Below, piece after piece: positions 23,231 through 31,895 of a DNA stretch of 64,000 bases. Below the pieces are notes generated by a model. That model saw only the letters and a list, made by a program, of their open reading frames with translations, was not told where the DNA came from and did not search any database. Within the stretch, counting starts at the first letter, position 1, and every line of letters begins with the position of its first letter. Source of the stretch: JAHEEL01 sp964195545 (GTDB lineage Bacteria > Actinomycetota > Acidimicrobiia > Spongiisociales > UBA5794); the NCBI GenBank assembly GCA_964195545.1, contig CAXMQQ010000006.1:29499-93498 (forward strand), read 5' to 3'. A program made the position numbers and the translations under genes.

Positions 23231-24301
23231 ATGAAACGACTGATGCTCGCTGTAGTTGCACTCGTCTTTCTCGCTGCTGCCGCTCAACCTGCCGATGTTG
23301 CTCCGATACTCGAGGCCCAGGGATTCTTCGTCGAAGACGGGTCGGATGCCGACCCGGATGCCGTTGAAGACGCTGTCGCTGCGGCCCGGTTCGAGGGAGG
23401 CAAACTCTCAATCGCGGTTCTGGCCGTCGAACCCACCGGTGGCGCAACGATCTACGCCGAGATCACGCTCGATGCGATGGGCGGGACGGGCACCGTCTTC
23501 GTTGTCGCTCCCGAGACGGTCGGATGGGCCTCCGAGGGGGACATCTACACACCTGAGCAACTGGACGAGGCCACCGATGTCTCTCTCGACGGGTCGTCGG
23601 ACACCGAGGTTGTGGAACTGTTCGTTGCGACACTCATCGGACAGCCGGTTGGCGGCGCAGAACCAGGTGGCGGCGGAGGCCTGCCGTTGGGCTGGATATT
23701 TCTGCTGATCGTCATCACTGGTGGGGCCCTCGTCTTCTGGTTGTCGTCGCGGTCTTCCAAACGGGACACAGCAAAGGCGATCGAGAATGCGAGGGTCGAG
23801 GTCAAGAAGCGCCTCGACGCCGTCGCGAATGACATCATCGACCTCGAGGACGAAGTCACGGCGTCAACCGATCCTGCGGCCCAGGTCCTCTACGAGTCCG
23901 CGACCGTCGCGTACGCCGAGGCGCTCGACACCTATGAGAGAGCAGCTTCACCGGAGGAACTCATCGCCACGGCAGAGGAGTTGGACATGGCGATCTGGCG
24001 ACTCGACAGTGTGGAGGCACTCCTCGACGGCGAAGCCCCTCCTCCGAAGCCGGTGAAACCTCTACCGTCGACTCCCGTCACGGGAGCCACTTCGACTCTG
24101 ACACCTCCTCGGGTCCCGGCACCCGTCTACCGGCGCCCGGATCACCGCCGATCGTCCGGGACGACGGCAATGATGACCGGCCTGTTGATGGGATCGATGG
24201 CGTCGGGGCGTCGCTCTCCCCGCCGGTCACCGAGCTCCCGTTCGCGGTCACGATCGACGAGCAGTTCACGCATGCGGGGCGGCGGTCGTCGTAGGGGCTG
24301 A
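23231..24301 (+). CDS. Secreted/membrane protein with coiled coil and Arg/Ser-rich tail
   Basis: A 356-residue protein of unknown function. It has a signal peptide (MKRLMLAVVALVFLAAAAQ), an extracytoplasmic domain of about 130 residues (TPM- or DUF6676-like by secondary pattern, low confidence), a Gly-rich linker, one transmembrane helix (about 158-175, LPLGWIFLLIVITGGALVFWL) and a cytoplasmic coiled coil (about 182-265). The C-terminus is proline-rich, then strongly basic: an Arg/Ser dipeptide-rich segment (about 322-356) ending GGGRRRG. It lies directly upstream of pspA, and the coiled coil could contact that protein. The start was chosen for the signal peptide and the leaderless promoter. 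Confidence 0.75.
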   Translation: MKRLMLAVVALVFLAAAAQPADVAPILEAQGFFVEDGSDADPDAVEDAVAAARFEGGKLSIAVLAVEPTGGATIYAEITLDAMGGTGTVFVVAPETVGWASEGDIYTPEQLDEATDVSLDGSSDTEVVELFVATLIGQPVGGAEPGGGGGLPLGWIFLLIVITGGALVFWLSSRSSKRDTAKAIENARVEVKKRLDAVANDIIDLEDEVTASTDPAAQVLYESATVAYAEALDTYERAASPEELIATAEELDMAIWRLDSVEALLDGEAPPPKPVKPLPSTPVTGATSTLTPPRVPAPVYRRPDHRRSSGTTAMMTGLLMGSMASGRRSPRRSPSSRSRSRSTSSSRMRGGGRRRG

Positions 24302-24352
24302 TATCGCTCCTAGACTCGCGGACACCGCAGATACCACAAGAGAGGGATGCGA

Positions 24353-25120
24353 ATGTTCAAGAAATGGTGGCTCTACATCCAGTCGTGGTTCAAGTCGACC
24401 TCCGACGACATGATGGATCCCGAGATCGAGATCCAGGTGGCGATCGATCAGGCGAAGAAGAAGAACCAGGACCTCAGGAACCAAGCCGCCAATATCGTGG
24501 CGCACCGCACCCAGCTCGAGAGCAAGATCGAGAAGGCCGCGGACGAGGTCGGCGAGACTCGCGAAATGGCCAAACAGGCGATCCTCAAGGCTGAGGAGGC
24601 CAAGGCCGCCGGAGACACGGCCGGCGTTTCCAAATGGACGAATATCGCTCAAGCCCAGGCAACGAAGCTGCAGGGCGCCGAGAACAATCTGACGTCTCTC
24701 AAGGGTCAGTACGGAACGGCGATTACGCAGGCCGACGAGGCCAAGCGCTCCGTACAGGCCAACGCTGTGAAGCTTCAGGAGCTCTCAGCGAAGCAAATGG
24801 AACTGCTCGGATCGCTCGAGCAGGCCAAGATGCAGGAGACCGTCAACGCCGCCGTCCAATCGATGTCTGCGACGCTCGACGACCAGCTGCCCACGCTTGA
24901 ATCCGTCGAGGACAAGATCGAGAAGCGCAAGGCTCAGGCGATGGCGAAGGCTGAGATCTTCGAGGTGACGCCAGAAGGTGGCGAAGCCGAACTGCGCCAG
25001 GCCATGAACGAGGCGCAGGCGGATGCCAAGCTCGAAGAGCTGAAGGCGGAGCTCGGCCTCACCAGCGGCGGAGAGGCCAGCCAAACTGACACCGGGGAAG
25101 CCACGGGACTCGAGGCCTAG
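24353..25120 (+). CDS. pspA: PspA/IM30 (ESCRT-III-like) membrane-stress protein
   Basis: A 255-residue, almost wholly alpha-helical coiled-coil protein of the PspA/Vipp1 family, which binds and remodels the inner face of the cytoplasmic membrane under envelope stress. The N-terminal amphipathic helix MFKKWWLYIQSWFKS is followed by DPEIEIQVAIDQAKKKNQDLRNQAANIVAHRTQLESKI, the family pattern. The ATG at 24353 is six bases after AGAGAGGG; an ATG at 24347 is too close. It follows the membrane protein gene by 51 nt and is probably in the same operon. Confidence 0.9.
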   Translation: MFKKWWLYIQSWFKSTSDDMMDPEIEIQVAIDQAKKKNQDLRNQAANIVAHRTQLESKIEKAADEVGETREMAKQAILKAEEAKAAGDTAGVSKWTNIAQAQATKLQGAENNLTSLKGQYGTAITQADEAKRSVQANAVKLQELSAKQMELLGSLEQAKMQETVNAAVQSMSATLDDQLPTLESVEDKIEKRKAQAMAKAEIFEVTPEGGEAELRQAMNEAQADAKLEELKAELGLTSGGEASQTDTGEATGLEA

Positions 25121-25170
25121 CCGGCAACGAGTTCAAGTCGCACCTTGAGCGCTCGAAGGACCGTGACTTG

Positions 25171-26865
25171 ATGGCCATGCCAACAGATCTCGAGATCGCA
25201 CGGGACGCGAAGCTCCGACGGATCGAAGACATCGCAGACGAAATGGGCATACCGCTCGACGATGTCGAGCACTACGGCCGCGAGATGGCGAAGATTTCGC
25301 TTTCGGCGATCGATCAGATGGGTCCGCCAAGGGCGAAGTACGTGCTCGTCACGGCAACGAGTCCGACGCCCCTCGGAGAGGGCAAGACGACGATCGCCGT
25401 GGGGCTCGCCCAGGGCTTCAAGCACGTCGATCGACAAGCCGTCGTCACGTTGAGGCAACCGTCGCTTGGGCCGACCTTCGGAATCAAGGGCGGTGCAGCA
25501 GGCGGCGGGTACTCGCAAGTTGTACCGATGGAGCAGATGAACCTTCATCTAACGGGAGATTTCCATGCTGTTGCCGCTGCGAACAACCTCATCTCTGCGC
25601 TCATCGACAATCAGATCTATCACGGCAATCAACTCTCGATAGGGACCGACGACGTCACGTGGCGTCGCGTTCTCGATGTCAACGACCGCACACTTCGTCA
25701 CGTGGTGACCGGACTTGGGGGGAAGATCAACGGCGTGCCCCGGGAGGCCGGGTTCGACATCACCGCCGCTTCCGAGATCATGGCCATGCTTGGGCTGGCA
25801 ACCAGCCTCAAGGGGCTCCGCGAGATGTTGCGACGCACGGTCATCGGATTCGACCGCCACGGCAGGGCCGTCACCGCCGAAGACGTCAACGCAGCGGGAT
25901 CGGCGGCGGTACTGCTCAAAGATGCGCTCTCTCCGAACCTGATGCAGACGCTCGAAGGTACCCCTGCGATCGTGCACACCGGGCCGTTCGCGAACATCGC
26001 CCACGGCAACTCGTCGATCGTCGGCGACTACATAGGCATCCGAGCCGGCGACTATCTGATCACCGAGGCTGGCTTCGGATCCGACATTGGTGCAGAGAAG
26101 TTCTTCAATCTGAAGTGCAGAGCTTCGGGGCTTGCTCCCGACGTTGCGGTCATCGTGACGACCGTCCGGTCGATGAAGTTCCATTCTGGTACGCACGTCA
26201 TCAAGGCCGGCCGACCCCTCCCCACTGCGCTGCTTGAGGAGAATCCCGTCGATGTGTTCGACGGAACCGCCAACCTCCGCCGTCATATCCGCATCGTCCG
26301 TCGTCACGGCGTCACGCCCGTCGTTGCGATCAATGGGTTCCCGACCGATTTCAAGTCGGAGCACGAGGTCATTGCCCGTGTCTGTGAGGAGGAGGGGGTC
26401 CGATGGGCTGTTGCTCAGCCGTTCTCCGAGGGTGGGTCGGGCATGGTCGGTCTGGCGAGGATCGTCGAAGATGCCGCGGCGGAAGGGTCGGATTTCAAAC
26501 TGCTCTATCCCGATGACATGCCCCTTCGCGAGAAGATCGAGACGATCGCGACCGACGTCTACGGTGCCGATGGCGTGAAGTTCGATGCCAAAGCCGAACG
26601 CCAGCTCGCTCGTTACGAGAGCCTGGGATGGGGATACCTTCCGATTTGCATGGCGAAGACCCAGTACTCACTGAGCCACGACGCATCGCTCCGCGGCGCC
26701 CCGACGGGCTGGATCCTTCGCGTCCGGGAAGTCCAGGCTTCGATCGGTGCCGGATTCATCCTCCCGCTGACGGGGACGATCAACCGCATGCCGGGCCTCG
26801 GAGCTCATCCATCGGCTCACGCCATCGATATCGACGATGACGGCAACGTCGTGGGGCTGTCGTAG
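25171..26865 (+). CDS. fhs: Formate-tetrahydrofolate ligase
   Basis: A 564-residue enzyme making 10-formyl-THF from formate, THF and ATP. The P-loop TPLGEGKTT (about 66-74), the SLGPTFGIKGGAAGGGYSQV signature (about 92-111), MNLHLTGDFHAV, EAGFGSDIGAEKF and MPGLGAHPSA are all conserved. AAGGA precedes the ATG at 25171. It is preceded by a 50-nt gap and may be the last gene of the pspA unit. Formyl-THF feeds purine and initiator Met-tRNA synthesis; no other C1 genes are nearby. Confidence 0.97.
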   Translation: MAMPTDLEIARDAKLRRIEDIADEMGIPLDDVEHYGREMAKISLSAIDQMGPPRAKYVLVTATSPTPLGEGKTTIAVGLAQGFKHVDRQAVVTLRQPSLGPTFGIKGGAAGGGYSQVVPMEQMNLHLTGDFHAVAAANNLISALIDNQIYHGNQLSIGTDDVTWRRVLDVNDRTLRHVVTGLGGKINGVPREAGFDITAASEIMAMLGLATSLKGLREMLRRTVIGFDRHGRAVTAEDVNAAGSAAVLLKDALSPNLMQTLEGTPAIVHTGPFANIAHGNSSIVGDYIGIRAGDYLITEAGFGSDIGAEKFFNLKCRASGLAPDVAVIVTTVRSMKFHSGTHVIKAGRPLPTALLEENPVDVFDGTANLRRHIRIVRRHGVTPVVAINGFPTDFKSEHEVIARVCEEEGVRWAVAQPFSEGGSGMVGLARIVEDAAAEGSDFKLLYPDDMPLREKIETIATDVYGADGVKFDAKAERQLARYESLGWGYLPICMAKTQYSLSHDASLRGAPTGWILRVREVQASIGAGFILPLTGTINRMPGLGAHPSAHAIDIDDDGNVVGLS

Positions 26866-26913
26866 GGACAGATCGAGCGTCTTGAACCGGTGGTCGATGT
26901 GTTTCACGATGTG

Positions 26914-26951
26914 CATGTGGTCGTTCCGCATCCCCGAACGAATCCCACATG
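26914..26951 (+). other. Structured hairpin downstream of fhs
   Basis: CATGTGG pairs with CCACATG and, inside it, CGTTC with GAACG, giving about twelve pairs with a small internal loop. No U-tract follows, so a terminator or RNA-processing signal is only a possibility. No gene is visible in the 207-nt gap. Confidence 0.35.
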
Positions 26952-26988
26952 GACCACTCGATTGGGAGACCGCCGATGTGGCACCCTT

Positions 26989-27016
26989 GCTGTCTGCTGT
27001 CTGCTGTCTGCTGTCT
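26989..27016. repeat. Intergenic heptamer tandem repeat (GCTGTCT x4)
   Basis: Four perfect copies of GCTGTCT, the cleanest of seven heptamer-period tracts in this window. It lies 57 nt upstream of the EtfD-like gene. Confidence 0.9.
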
Positions 27017-27072
27017 GGCTGAATCCTCTGTCCCGTTCTCTACACTGCTCCTGAACCCATAGGAGGCATGCG

Positions 27073-29253
27073 TTGACCACTACCGAGACGCCACCGGACA
27101 GCGACGAGAAGCGCCAGGGGTGGAAGGTCACGCCGAGTCGGATTCTTGCGGTTCTGGCCGGGTTAGCGGTCGTGGGGACGTTGATCTTCTGGTGGTTCGG
27201 GTCGCTTCCCGAAGAGCCTCACTTCGACGTTGGTCGCCCGATCTTCGGGAACATTCCGGCCTTGATCGTTGCCCTCTTCTACGTGACGATCGCCACGTTC
27301 CTCGGTGTCATGTTCTATTTGTTCGCACAACGGGCGAGGAGTTGGGAGCGAGGGCTCTGGGAGCCCCGATCGGGCATCTGGAAGCAGCGTCTGATCGCGT
27401 TCCGCGACGCGTTGCTGATGCGAACGGTTCTCGAGGACCGGCAGGCAGGCCTCATGCACTCGATGATCTACTGGGGATTCATCGTTCTCATGATCGGGAC
27501 CGCCACGCTCGAACTCGACCACATTCTGCCGAGCGGGTTGAAGTTCCTCCATGGTTGGTTCTACCAGGGCTACTCGGCGGTGCTGGATCTGGCCGCCCTC
27601 GTGTTCATCGTCGGCATCGTGTGGGCCGGCTTGCGACGGTACGTGCAGAAGCCGGGGCGCCTCAAGGCGAAGACCCGGCCGGAGGACGGCTGGATCCTAT
27701 TCACCCTTGGACTGATCGGCGTGTCCGGTCTCCTCACTGAGGCGGCCCGGATCACGTTGAGCGGTCAGCCGTCGTTCGAAGTGTGGTCGTTCGTTGGCTA
27801 TCCGCTGTCGTATCTGGTCCCGTTGACGACGGCGTCCGGCTGGCATCAGACGTTCTGGATCATCCACGCGGTGGCGTTCGTCGCCTTCCTTGTCATCCTT
27901 CCGACGACGAAGCTTCGCCACGTTGTCACCTCGCCGACGAACCTTGCGTTGTTGCCCCGGGCCCGGCCGAAGGGCGCCATGCGTGAGGTTCCGAACCTCA
28001 TGGAAGCGGAAGACATTGAGACCATCGGCGCATCCCGGGTTGGCGAGTTCAGCTGGAAACAACTCTTCGATACCGATGCGTGCACCGTGTGTGGTCGTTG
28101 CACCGAGGTCTGTCCGGCGAATCAGACCGGCAAGTCACTTGACCCGCGGGAGATCGTGCTGAAGCTGGGCCAAGTCGCCGCGCAAACGGCCGCCGACCCG
28201 ATTTCGCCGACGGTGAGCGTTGACGGTGATCTCACCGTCTCGTCCGATCTCGTCTTCGAACGGATCACCCCCTGGGAGCTGTGGTCGTGCACAACCTGTC
28301 GAGCGTGCGATGAGGCCTGTCCTGCAGGCCTTGAGATCGTGGACAAGATCCTCGACATGCGCCGGTTCCTCTCGCTGATGGAGGCGGAGTTCCCGACTGA
28401 GCTCGGCAAGGCCTACGTGAGTCTCGAGAACTCCTCGAACATCTACGGGATGGACCAGACGACCCGTGGAGACTGGATCAAGGAACTCGACTTCGAGGTG
28501 AAGTACCTCGACGATCCGGGGGTGACGGCGGAGTACCTCTACTGGGTTGGTTGCGCCGGGTCGTTCGATGACAGGAACAAGAAGGTCACGATTGCGACGG
28601 CGAGGCTCCTGCATGAGGCCGATGTCGACTTCGCGATCCTCGGAAAGAGAGAGCTCTGCACCGGCGACCCGGCCCGCCGCACGGGCAACGAGTACGTATT
28701 CCAGGGTCTGGCGCTGCAGAACATCGAGACGCTGAACGACCTCGGTGTCACGAAGATCGTCACGCAGTGTCCGCACTGCTTCAACACCCTGAAGAACGAG
28801 TATCCACAGTTCGGAGGGGACTACGAGACGATCCATCACTCCGACCTTCTGATGCGCCTTGTCGATGAGGGCAGGATCACGCCCAAATCGAACGGGCAGA
28901 CCGTCACCTTTCATGATCCGTGTTACCTCGGCCGCTACAACGACGTGTACGAGGAGCCTCGCGGGATCGTCGACTCGATCGGGACACGGGTCGAGATGCC
29001 GCGTGCCGAGAGCGACTCTTTCTGCTGCGGCGCTGGCGGCGGGAAGATGTGGTTCGAGGAGGACACCGGGAAGAAGATCAACATCGAGCGGACCGAGGAA
29101 GCCGTCGCGTGTGGCACCGACGTCATCGCGACCGGATGCCCGTTCTGCTTCGTGATGGTCGACGACGGCGTCCGCGACCTCGGTGTCGAAGAGACCGTCA
29201 TCGTCAAAGACATCGCCATGCTGCTCGAGGAGAGCATCCGGTCTGACGGGTGA
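27073..29253 (+). CDS. EtfD-like membrane iron-sulfur oxidoreductase (HdrD-related)
   Basis: A 726-residue protein. The N-terminal third has about six transmembrane helices in a nitrate-reductase-gamma-like arrangement. Two [4Fe-4S] motifs follow: CTVCGRCTEVCP (about 337-348) and CTTCRACDEACP (about 406-417). The C-terminal half has two CCG cysteine-rich domains (WVGCAGSFDD, CPHCFNTL, DPCYLGRYNDVYEEPR, FCCGAGGGKMWF) that bind a noncubane cluster. The domain order is that of mycobacterial EtfD, which passes electrons from ETF to menaquinone in fatty-acid oxidation; the two acyl-CoA dehydrogenases here fit that. A TTG start (27073) is six bases after AGGAGG. Confidence 0.88.
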   Translation: MTTTETPPDSDEKRQGWKVTPSRILAVLAGLAVVGTLIFWWFGSLPEEPHFDVGRPIFGNIPALIVALFYVTIATFLGVMFYLFAQRARSWERGLWEPRSGIWKQRLIAFRDALLMRTVLEDRQAGLMHSMIYWGFIVLMIGTATLELDHILPSGLKFLHGWFYQGYSAVLDLAALVFIVGIVWAGLRRYVQKPGRLKAKTRPEDGWILFTLGLIGVSGLLTEAARITLSGQPSFEVWSFVGYPLSYLVPLTTASGWHQTFWIIHAVAFVAFLVILPTTKLRHVVTSPTNLALLPRARPKGAMREVPNLMEAEDIETIGASRVGEFSWKQLFDTDACTVCGRCTEVCPANQTGKSLDPREIVLKLGQVAAQTAADPISPTVSVDGDLTVSSDLVFERITPWELWSCTTCRACDEACPAGLEIVDKILDMRRFLSLMEAEFPTELGKAYVSLENSSNIYGMDQTTRGDWIKELDFEVKYLDDPGVTAEYLYWVGCAGSFDDRNKKVTIATARLLHEADVDFAILGKRELCTGDPARRTGNEYVFQGLALQNIETLNDLGVTKIVTQCPHCFNTLKNEYPQFGGDYETIHHSDLLMRLVDEGRITPKSNGQTVTFHDPCYLGRYNDVYEEPRGIVDSIGTRVEMPRAESDSFCCGAGGGKMWFEEDTGKKINIERTEEAVACGTDVIATGCPFCFVMVDDGVRDLGVEETVIVKDIAMLLEESIRSDG

Positions 29254-29741
29254 CATCCGACACGCTCCTCATCGCTGTCGTCGCGGTCGTCATGGTGATC
29301 GGCGTTGCCGGCACTGTGCTGCCGATCCTGCCGGGCCTGTGGGTGATCTGGTTCGCGGCCGTGGCGTACGGATTCCTTTCCGGATTCACCACGGGCGGAT
29401 GGTTCGCGATGACGCTGATCACAGTCCTGGCGATCGCTGGCACGGTCTCAGCGTTCTACCTCCCGCAACGGGCGGCCGCGTCGGTCGGTGTTCCCTGGTG
29501 GGGCCAACTTGTCGCCATCGGCTTCGCCGTCGCAGGAATCTTCGTCGTTCCGATCGTCGGGGCCCCGCTCGGATTCGTGGTCGGCATCCTGGTCACCACG
29601 ATCGTGCGGGAACGCCACATCGCCGGCGCTCTCGGGGCGACCTGGGCAACGCTCAAGTCGATGCTGCTCGCCTCGGGAGTGCAGTTCGCAGTTGGCCTGA
29701 TGATGACGGCCGTGTGGGTGATGTGGGTCTGGGTGGCGTAG
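29250..29741 (+). CDS. DUF456 membrane protein
   Basis: A 163-residue membrane protein with four or five hydrophobic segments and two Gly-rich hairpins (GVAGTVLPILPGLWVIW and FVVPIVGAPLGFVVGIL) that mark the DUF456 family. The function is unknown. GTG 29250 overlaps the stop of the EtfD-like gene, so the two are coupled, and this protein may help assembly or membrane insertion of that complex; the inference rests on position only. There is no signal peptide beyond the first helix. Confidence 0.8.
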   Translation: MTSDTLLIAVVAVVMVIGVAGTVLPILPGLWVIWFAAVAYGFLSGFTTGGWFAMTLITVLAIAGTVSAFYLPQRAAASVGVPWWGQLVAIGFAVAGIFVVPIVGAPLGFVVGILVTTIVRERHIAGALGATWATLKSMLLASGVQFAVGLMMTAVWVMWVWVA

Positions 29742-29801
29742 CCAGACCCAGGTGTTCGCTCCGGAACTTGTCCTGGGCCGTTCGACGGAAACGGTGAAGC
29801 A

Positions 29802-29832
29802 GGCAGTCGGTCGCCGGTAGTCGGTATTCGGC
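29802..29832. repeat. Intergenic heptamer-period tract
   Basis: Degenerate units GGCAGTC, GGTCGCC, GGTAGTC, GGTATTC, GGC in the gap before glgA. They are a variant of the GACTGCC and GCTGTCT heptamers elsewhere in the window. Confidence 0.65.
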
Positions 29833-29846
29833 ACCTGCGCCTTGAG

Positions 29847-29852
29847 TACGAT
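29847..29852 (+). promoter_or_regulatory. -10 box of a probable leaderless promoter (glgA)
   Basis: TACGAT, six bases (TCTCCC), then ATG 29859, with no ribosome-binding site. Confidence 0.5.
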
Positions 29853-29858
29853 TCTCCC

Positions 29859-31199
29859 ATGAAGATTCTGTTTGCTGCTGCCGAGTTCTCGCCCTTCGTC
29901 CGCACCGGTGGATTGGGGAACGCTGTGGCCGGACTGGCTCACGCTCTTTCTGCCGATCACGATGTCACTGTCGCCGTGCCGGGCTATCGGGATGCCAGTG
30001 CCCCGGGTCGCAAGATCAAGGAAGAGCCCTGGAAGCTGCACATGGATGGGGATGTCGAAGTGCTCTTCTGGCTCGATCCATCTTTCGATCGGCCCGGCAT
30101 CTACGGACCCGATTCGTCTTCTTCGTATGACGACAACTGGGAGCGATTCGCCCGCTTCTCCGTTGCCGTCGCTGAGGTCGCGGATGGATTCGACGTCGTC
30201 CATCTTCATGACGGGCACGTCGGTGCGGTGGCTCTGAAGACGATGGTGCGAACGGTATTCACGATCCACAACGCTTCGTACCCGATGATCGGTCCGCTTG
30301 GACCGGCCACAGAGGTGCTTGGTCTCGGTCCGAAGGCGTCCGTGCTCGGTGGTGACATGGAATGGTTCGGCGAAGCGAACTTCCTGAAGGCCGGTATCGT
30401 CGGCGCGACGCAGGCGACAACGGTGAGTCCCGGTCATGCTCAGGAACTGACCGTCGATGAGACGTCCTTCGGACTTGGCGGAATCATCCGCGGGTTGTTC
30501 CGGCCGATCGTCGGTGTTCTCAACGGCATCGACACCGATGACTGGGATCCGGGTCGTGATCCGGGCCTCCCCAGGCCGTTCACCGCCTCCGAGCTGGCGG
30601 GCCGCTCCGCTTCGAGAAAGGCGCTGCTGTCCGAGTACGGGCTCGACGAAGGATTCATCCTCGGCAATGTCGGCCGGATGTCAGGGCAGAAGGGTCTCGG
30701 TCTCATCGACTACGACCTCGACGTGCTCGTTGAGGAAGGCGCCCGCTTCGTGTTCATGGGGAATGGTGATCTTGATTCGCTTATTGATGGTTGGGTCGAT
30801 CGTCACCCCACGACCGTCGCGCACGTCCCATTCGACGAACCGGCTTCGCGACTCGTGTTCGCAGGCTCTGACGGCTACCTCATGCCATCTCAGTACGAGC
30901 CATGCGGGCTCGGGCAGATCTACGCCATGAGGTACGGAAGCCCGACGATCGCCCACTTCACCGGCGGTCTTGAGGACACCGTCTTCGATATCGACGAGGA
31001 TCCGGCGAACGGTACCGGGTTCGTGTTTCGCTCCTTCGACCATCCGTCGCTCACGAAGACGATCCGGCGTTCGATGCACTACCACGCTTCGATACCGGAC
31101 CTCTGGCGCACCGTGCAGGTCAACGGGATGGTCCGGGATTGGTCATGGGACGCACGTGCGGTCGAGTACGAGGCGATCTACGAATCGGTTCTGCCATAG
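29859..31199 (+). CDS. glgA: Glycogen/starch synthase (GT5)
   Basis: A 446-residue GT-B glycosyltransferase transferring glucose from ADP-glucose (or UDP-glucose) to glycogen. The N-terminus AAEFSPFVRTGGLGNAVAGL contains the KxGGL-type motif with the Lys replaced by Arg (RTGGLG at about 15-20), as in some actinobacterial members. The C-terminal domain shows VLNGIDTDDWDPG (about 220), GNVGRMSGQKGLGL and PSQYEPCGLGQIYAMRYGSPTIAHFTGGLEDTV, the donor-binding Glu region. It is about 30 residues shorter than E. coli GlgA. The GH13 amylase gene lies 700 bp downstream on the opposite strand. Confidence 0.92.
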   Translation: MKILFAAAEFSPFVRTGGLGNAVAGLAHALSADHDVTVAVPGYRDASAPGRKIKEEPWKLHMDGDVEVLFWLDPSFDRPGIYGPDSSSSYDDNWERFARFSVAVAEVADGFDVVHLHDGHVGAVALKTMVRTVFTIHNASYPMIGPLGPATEVLGLGPKASVLGGDMEWFGEANFLKAGIVGATQATTVSPGHAQELTVDETSFGLGGIIRGLFRPIVGVLNGIDTDDWDPGRDPGLPRPFTASELAGRSASRKALLSEYGLDEGFILGNVGRMSGQKGLGLIDYDLDVLVEEGARFVFMGNGDLDSLIDGWVDRHPTTVAHVPFDEPASRLVFAGSDGYLMPSQYEPCGLGQIYAMRYGSPTIAHFTGGLEDTVFDIDEDPANGTGFVFRSFDHPSLTKTIRRSMHYHASIPDLWRTVQVNGMVRDWSWDARAVEYEAIYESVLP

Positions 31200-31212
31200 A
31201 CGGTCGTTCCGT

Positions 31213-31530
31213 TCACGCTATCGGTCCCGGAGCCCCGACGACGCCGGCTTCCGACGCCGCTCCCGTCACGTACGCCTTCGGCTCTAACCCGGTAGCAGAC
31301 GCGTAGCTCTCCACCACCTCGTCAACGAACGCGGCGGCCTCGGACGCGGTCACCACCGCTACGGCGCATCCGCCGAACCCGCCCCCGGTCATGCGCGCAC
31401 CGAGGCAGCCATCGATGCCCGAAGCGATTTCGACCATGAGGTCGAGGGCTTCGGAGGACACCTGGAAGTCGCCGCGAAGGCTCCGATGGCTCGCGGCCAT
31501 CAGTTGGCCGAGCCGAGCGCTCAAGCAGTA
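31213..31530 (-). pseudogene. galK: C-terminal fragment of galactokinase
   Basis: About 106 residues in frame to a TGA at 31213-31215. RLGQLMAASHRSLRGDFQVS followed by SEALDLMVEIA and GARMTGGGFGGCAVAVV is the GHMP-kinase C-terminal signature of GalK, including motif 3 (TGGGFGG). The match begins near 31525; the preceding frame is unrelated. Galactokinase is normally about 380 residues, so some 270 residues including the ATP-binding motif are missing. No other galactose gene is near. It lies immediately after the glgA stop. Confidence 0.8.
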
Positions 31531-31544
31531 GGCACCTCCGGCCG

Positions 31545-31749
31545 TCACCAATCGGGTGGGTGATTGCCTTCGTGGCCCTGGGTGAAGCGGAAGCGCCGGC
31601 GTTGGCGAGCTGACTCTGGGTCCTCGAGAGCAGTCGGGTGTTCGACCTGCTGCTCCCAGTGCGGGACCGATCGACGGAGGTCCTGCGGGTCGAGATGTGA
31701 CGCGATCTCGGCGAATACCGATGCCTGCTCGGCGATCTTCCACGAACTG
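31545..31749 (-). pseudogene. Possible remnant of a DUF222/HNH-endonuclease family gene
   Basis: Between repeat copy C and the galK fragment, this strand reads ASVFAEIASHLDPQDLRRSV, then HWEQQVEHPTALEDPESARQ and RRRFRFTQGHEG before a stop. The LDPxxLRRxxxxWEQ, then ESARQRRRF pattern resembles the mid-part of actinobacterial DUF222-HNH proteins. It is too short and degenerate to be sure; an unrelated remnant is possible. Confidence 0.3.
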
Positions 31750-31801
31750 TGGGCTGTCAAGACACCTATACGCACGTGCGAGCCCAGGGTTCCCAGAGCA
31801 C
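31750..31801 (+). repeat. 52-bp dispersed repeat, copy C
   Basis: Aligns without gaps with copies A and B, including GAGCCCAGGGTTC followed by a single changed base and CAGAGCAC. It lies in the 696-nt stretch between glgA and the amylase gene, beside the galK fragment; the remaining bases in that stretch show no intact gene. Confidence 0.88.
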
Positions 31802-31851
31802 GGGGTGTGGGGTATTCGCCTTGACGCCCACCGTCGGCCCGGCGGGCGCCG

Positions 31852-31869
31852 CCTCCCCATGACGGGAGG
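31852..31869. repeat. CCTCCC/GGGAGG palindrome upstream end of the decayed stretch
   Basis: CCTCCC and GGGAGG separated by CATGAC, 26 bp beyond the amylase stop. It belongs to the same loose family as palindromes at 9641, 54694 and 54769. Confidence 0.45.
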
Positions 31870-31895
31870 AAGGAATCAGCGGGACACGATCGCGA

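Noticed and set aside
26914..26951. A metabolite riboswitch downstream of fhs
   Set aside because: The hairpin is downstream of fhs, not in a leader directly before a gene, and no riboswitch consensus is recognisable.
26989..27016. Possible CRISPR array
   Set aside because: Units are seven bases with no spacers, so it is a microsatellite-like tandem repeat; no other CRISPR-like repeats or cas genes exist.
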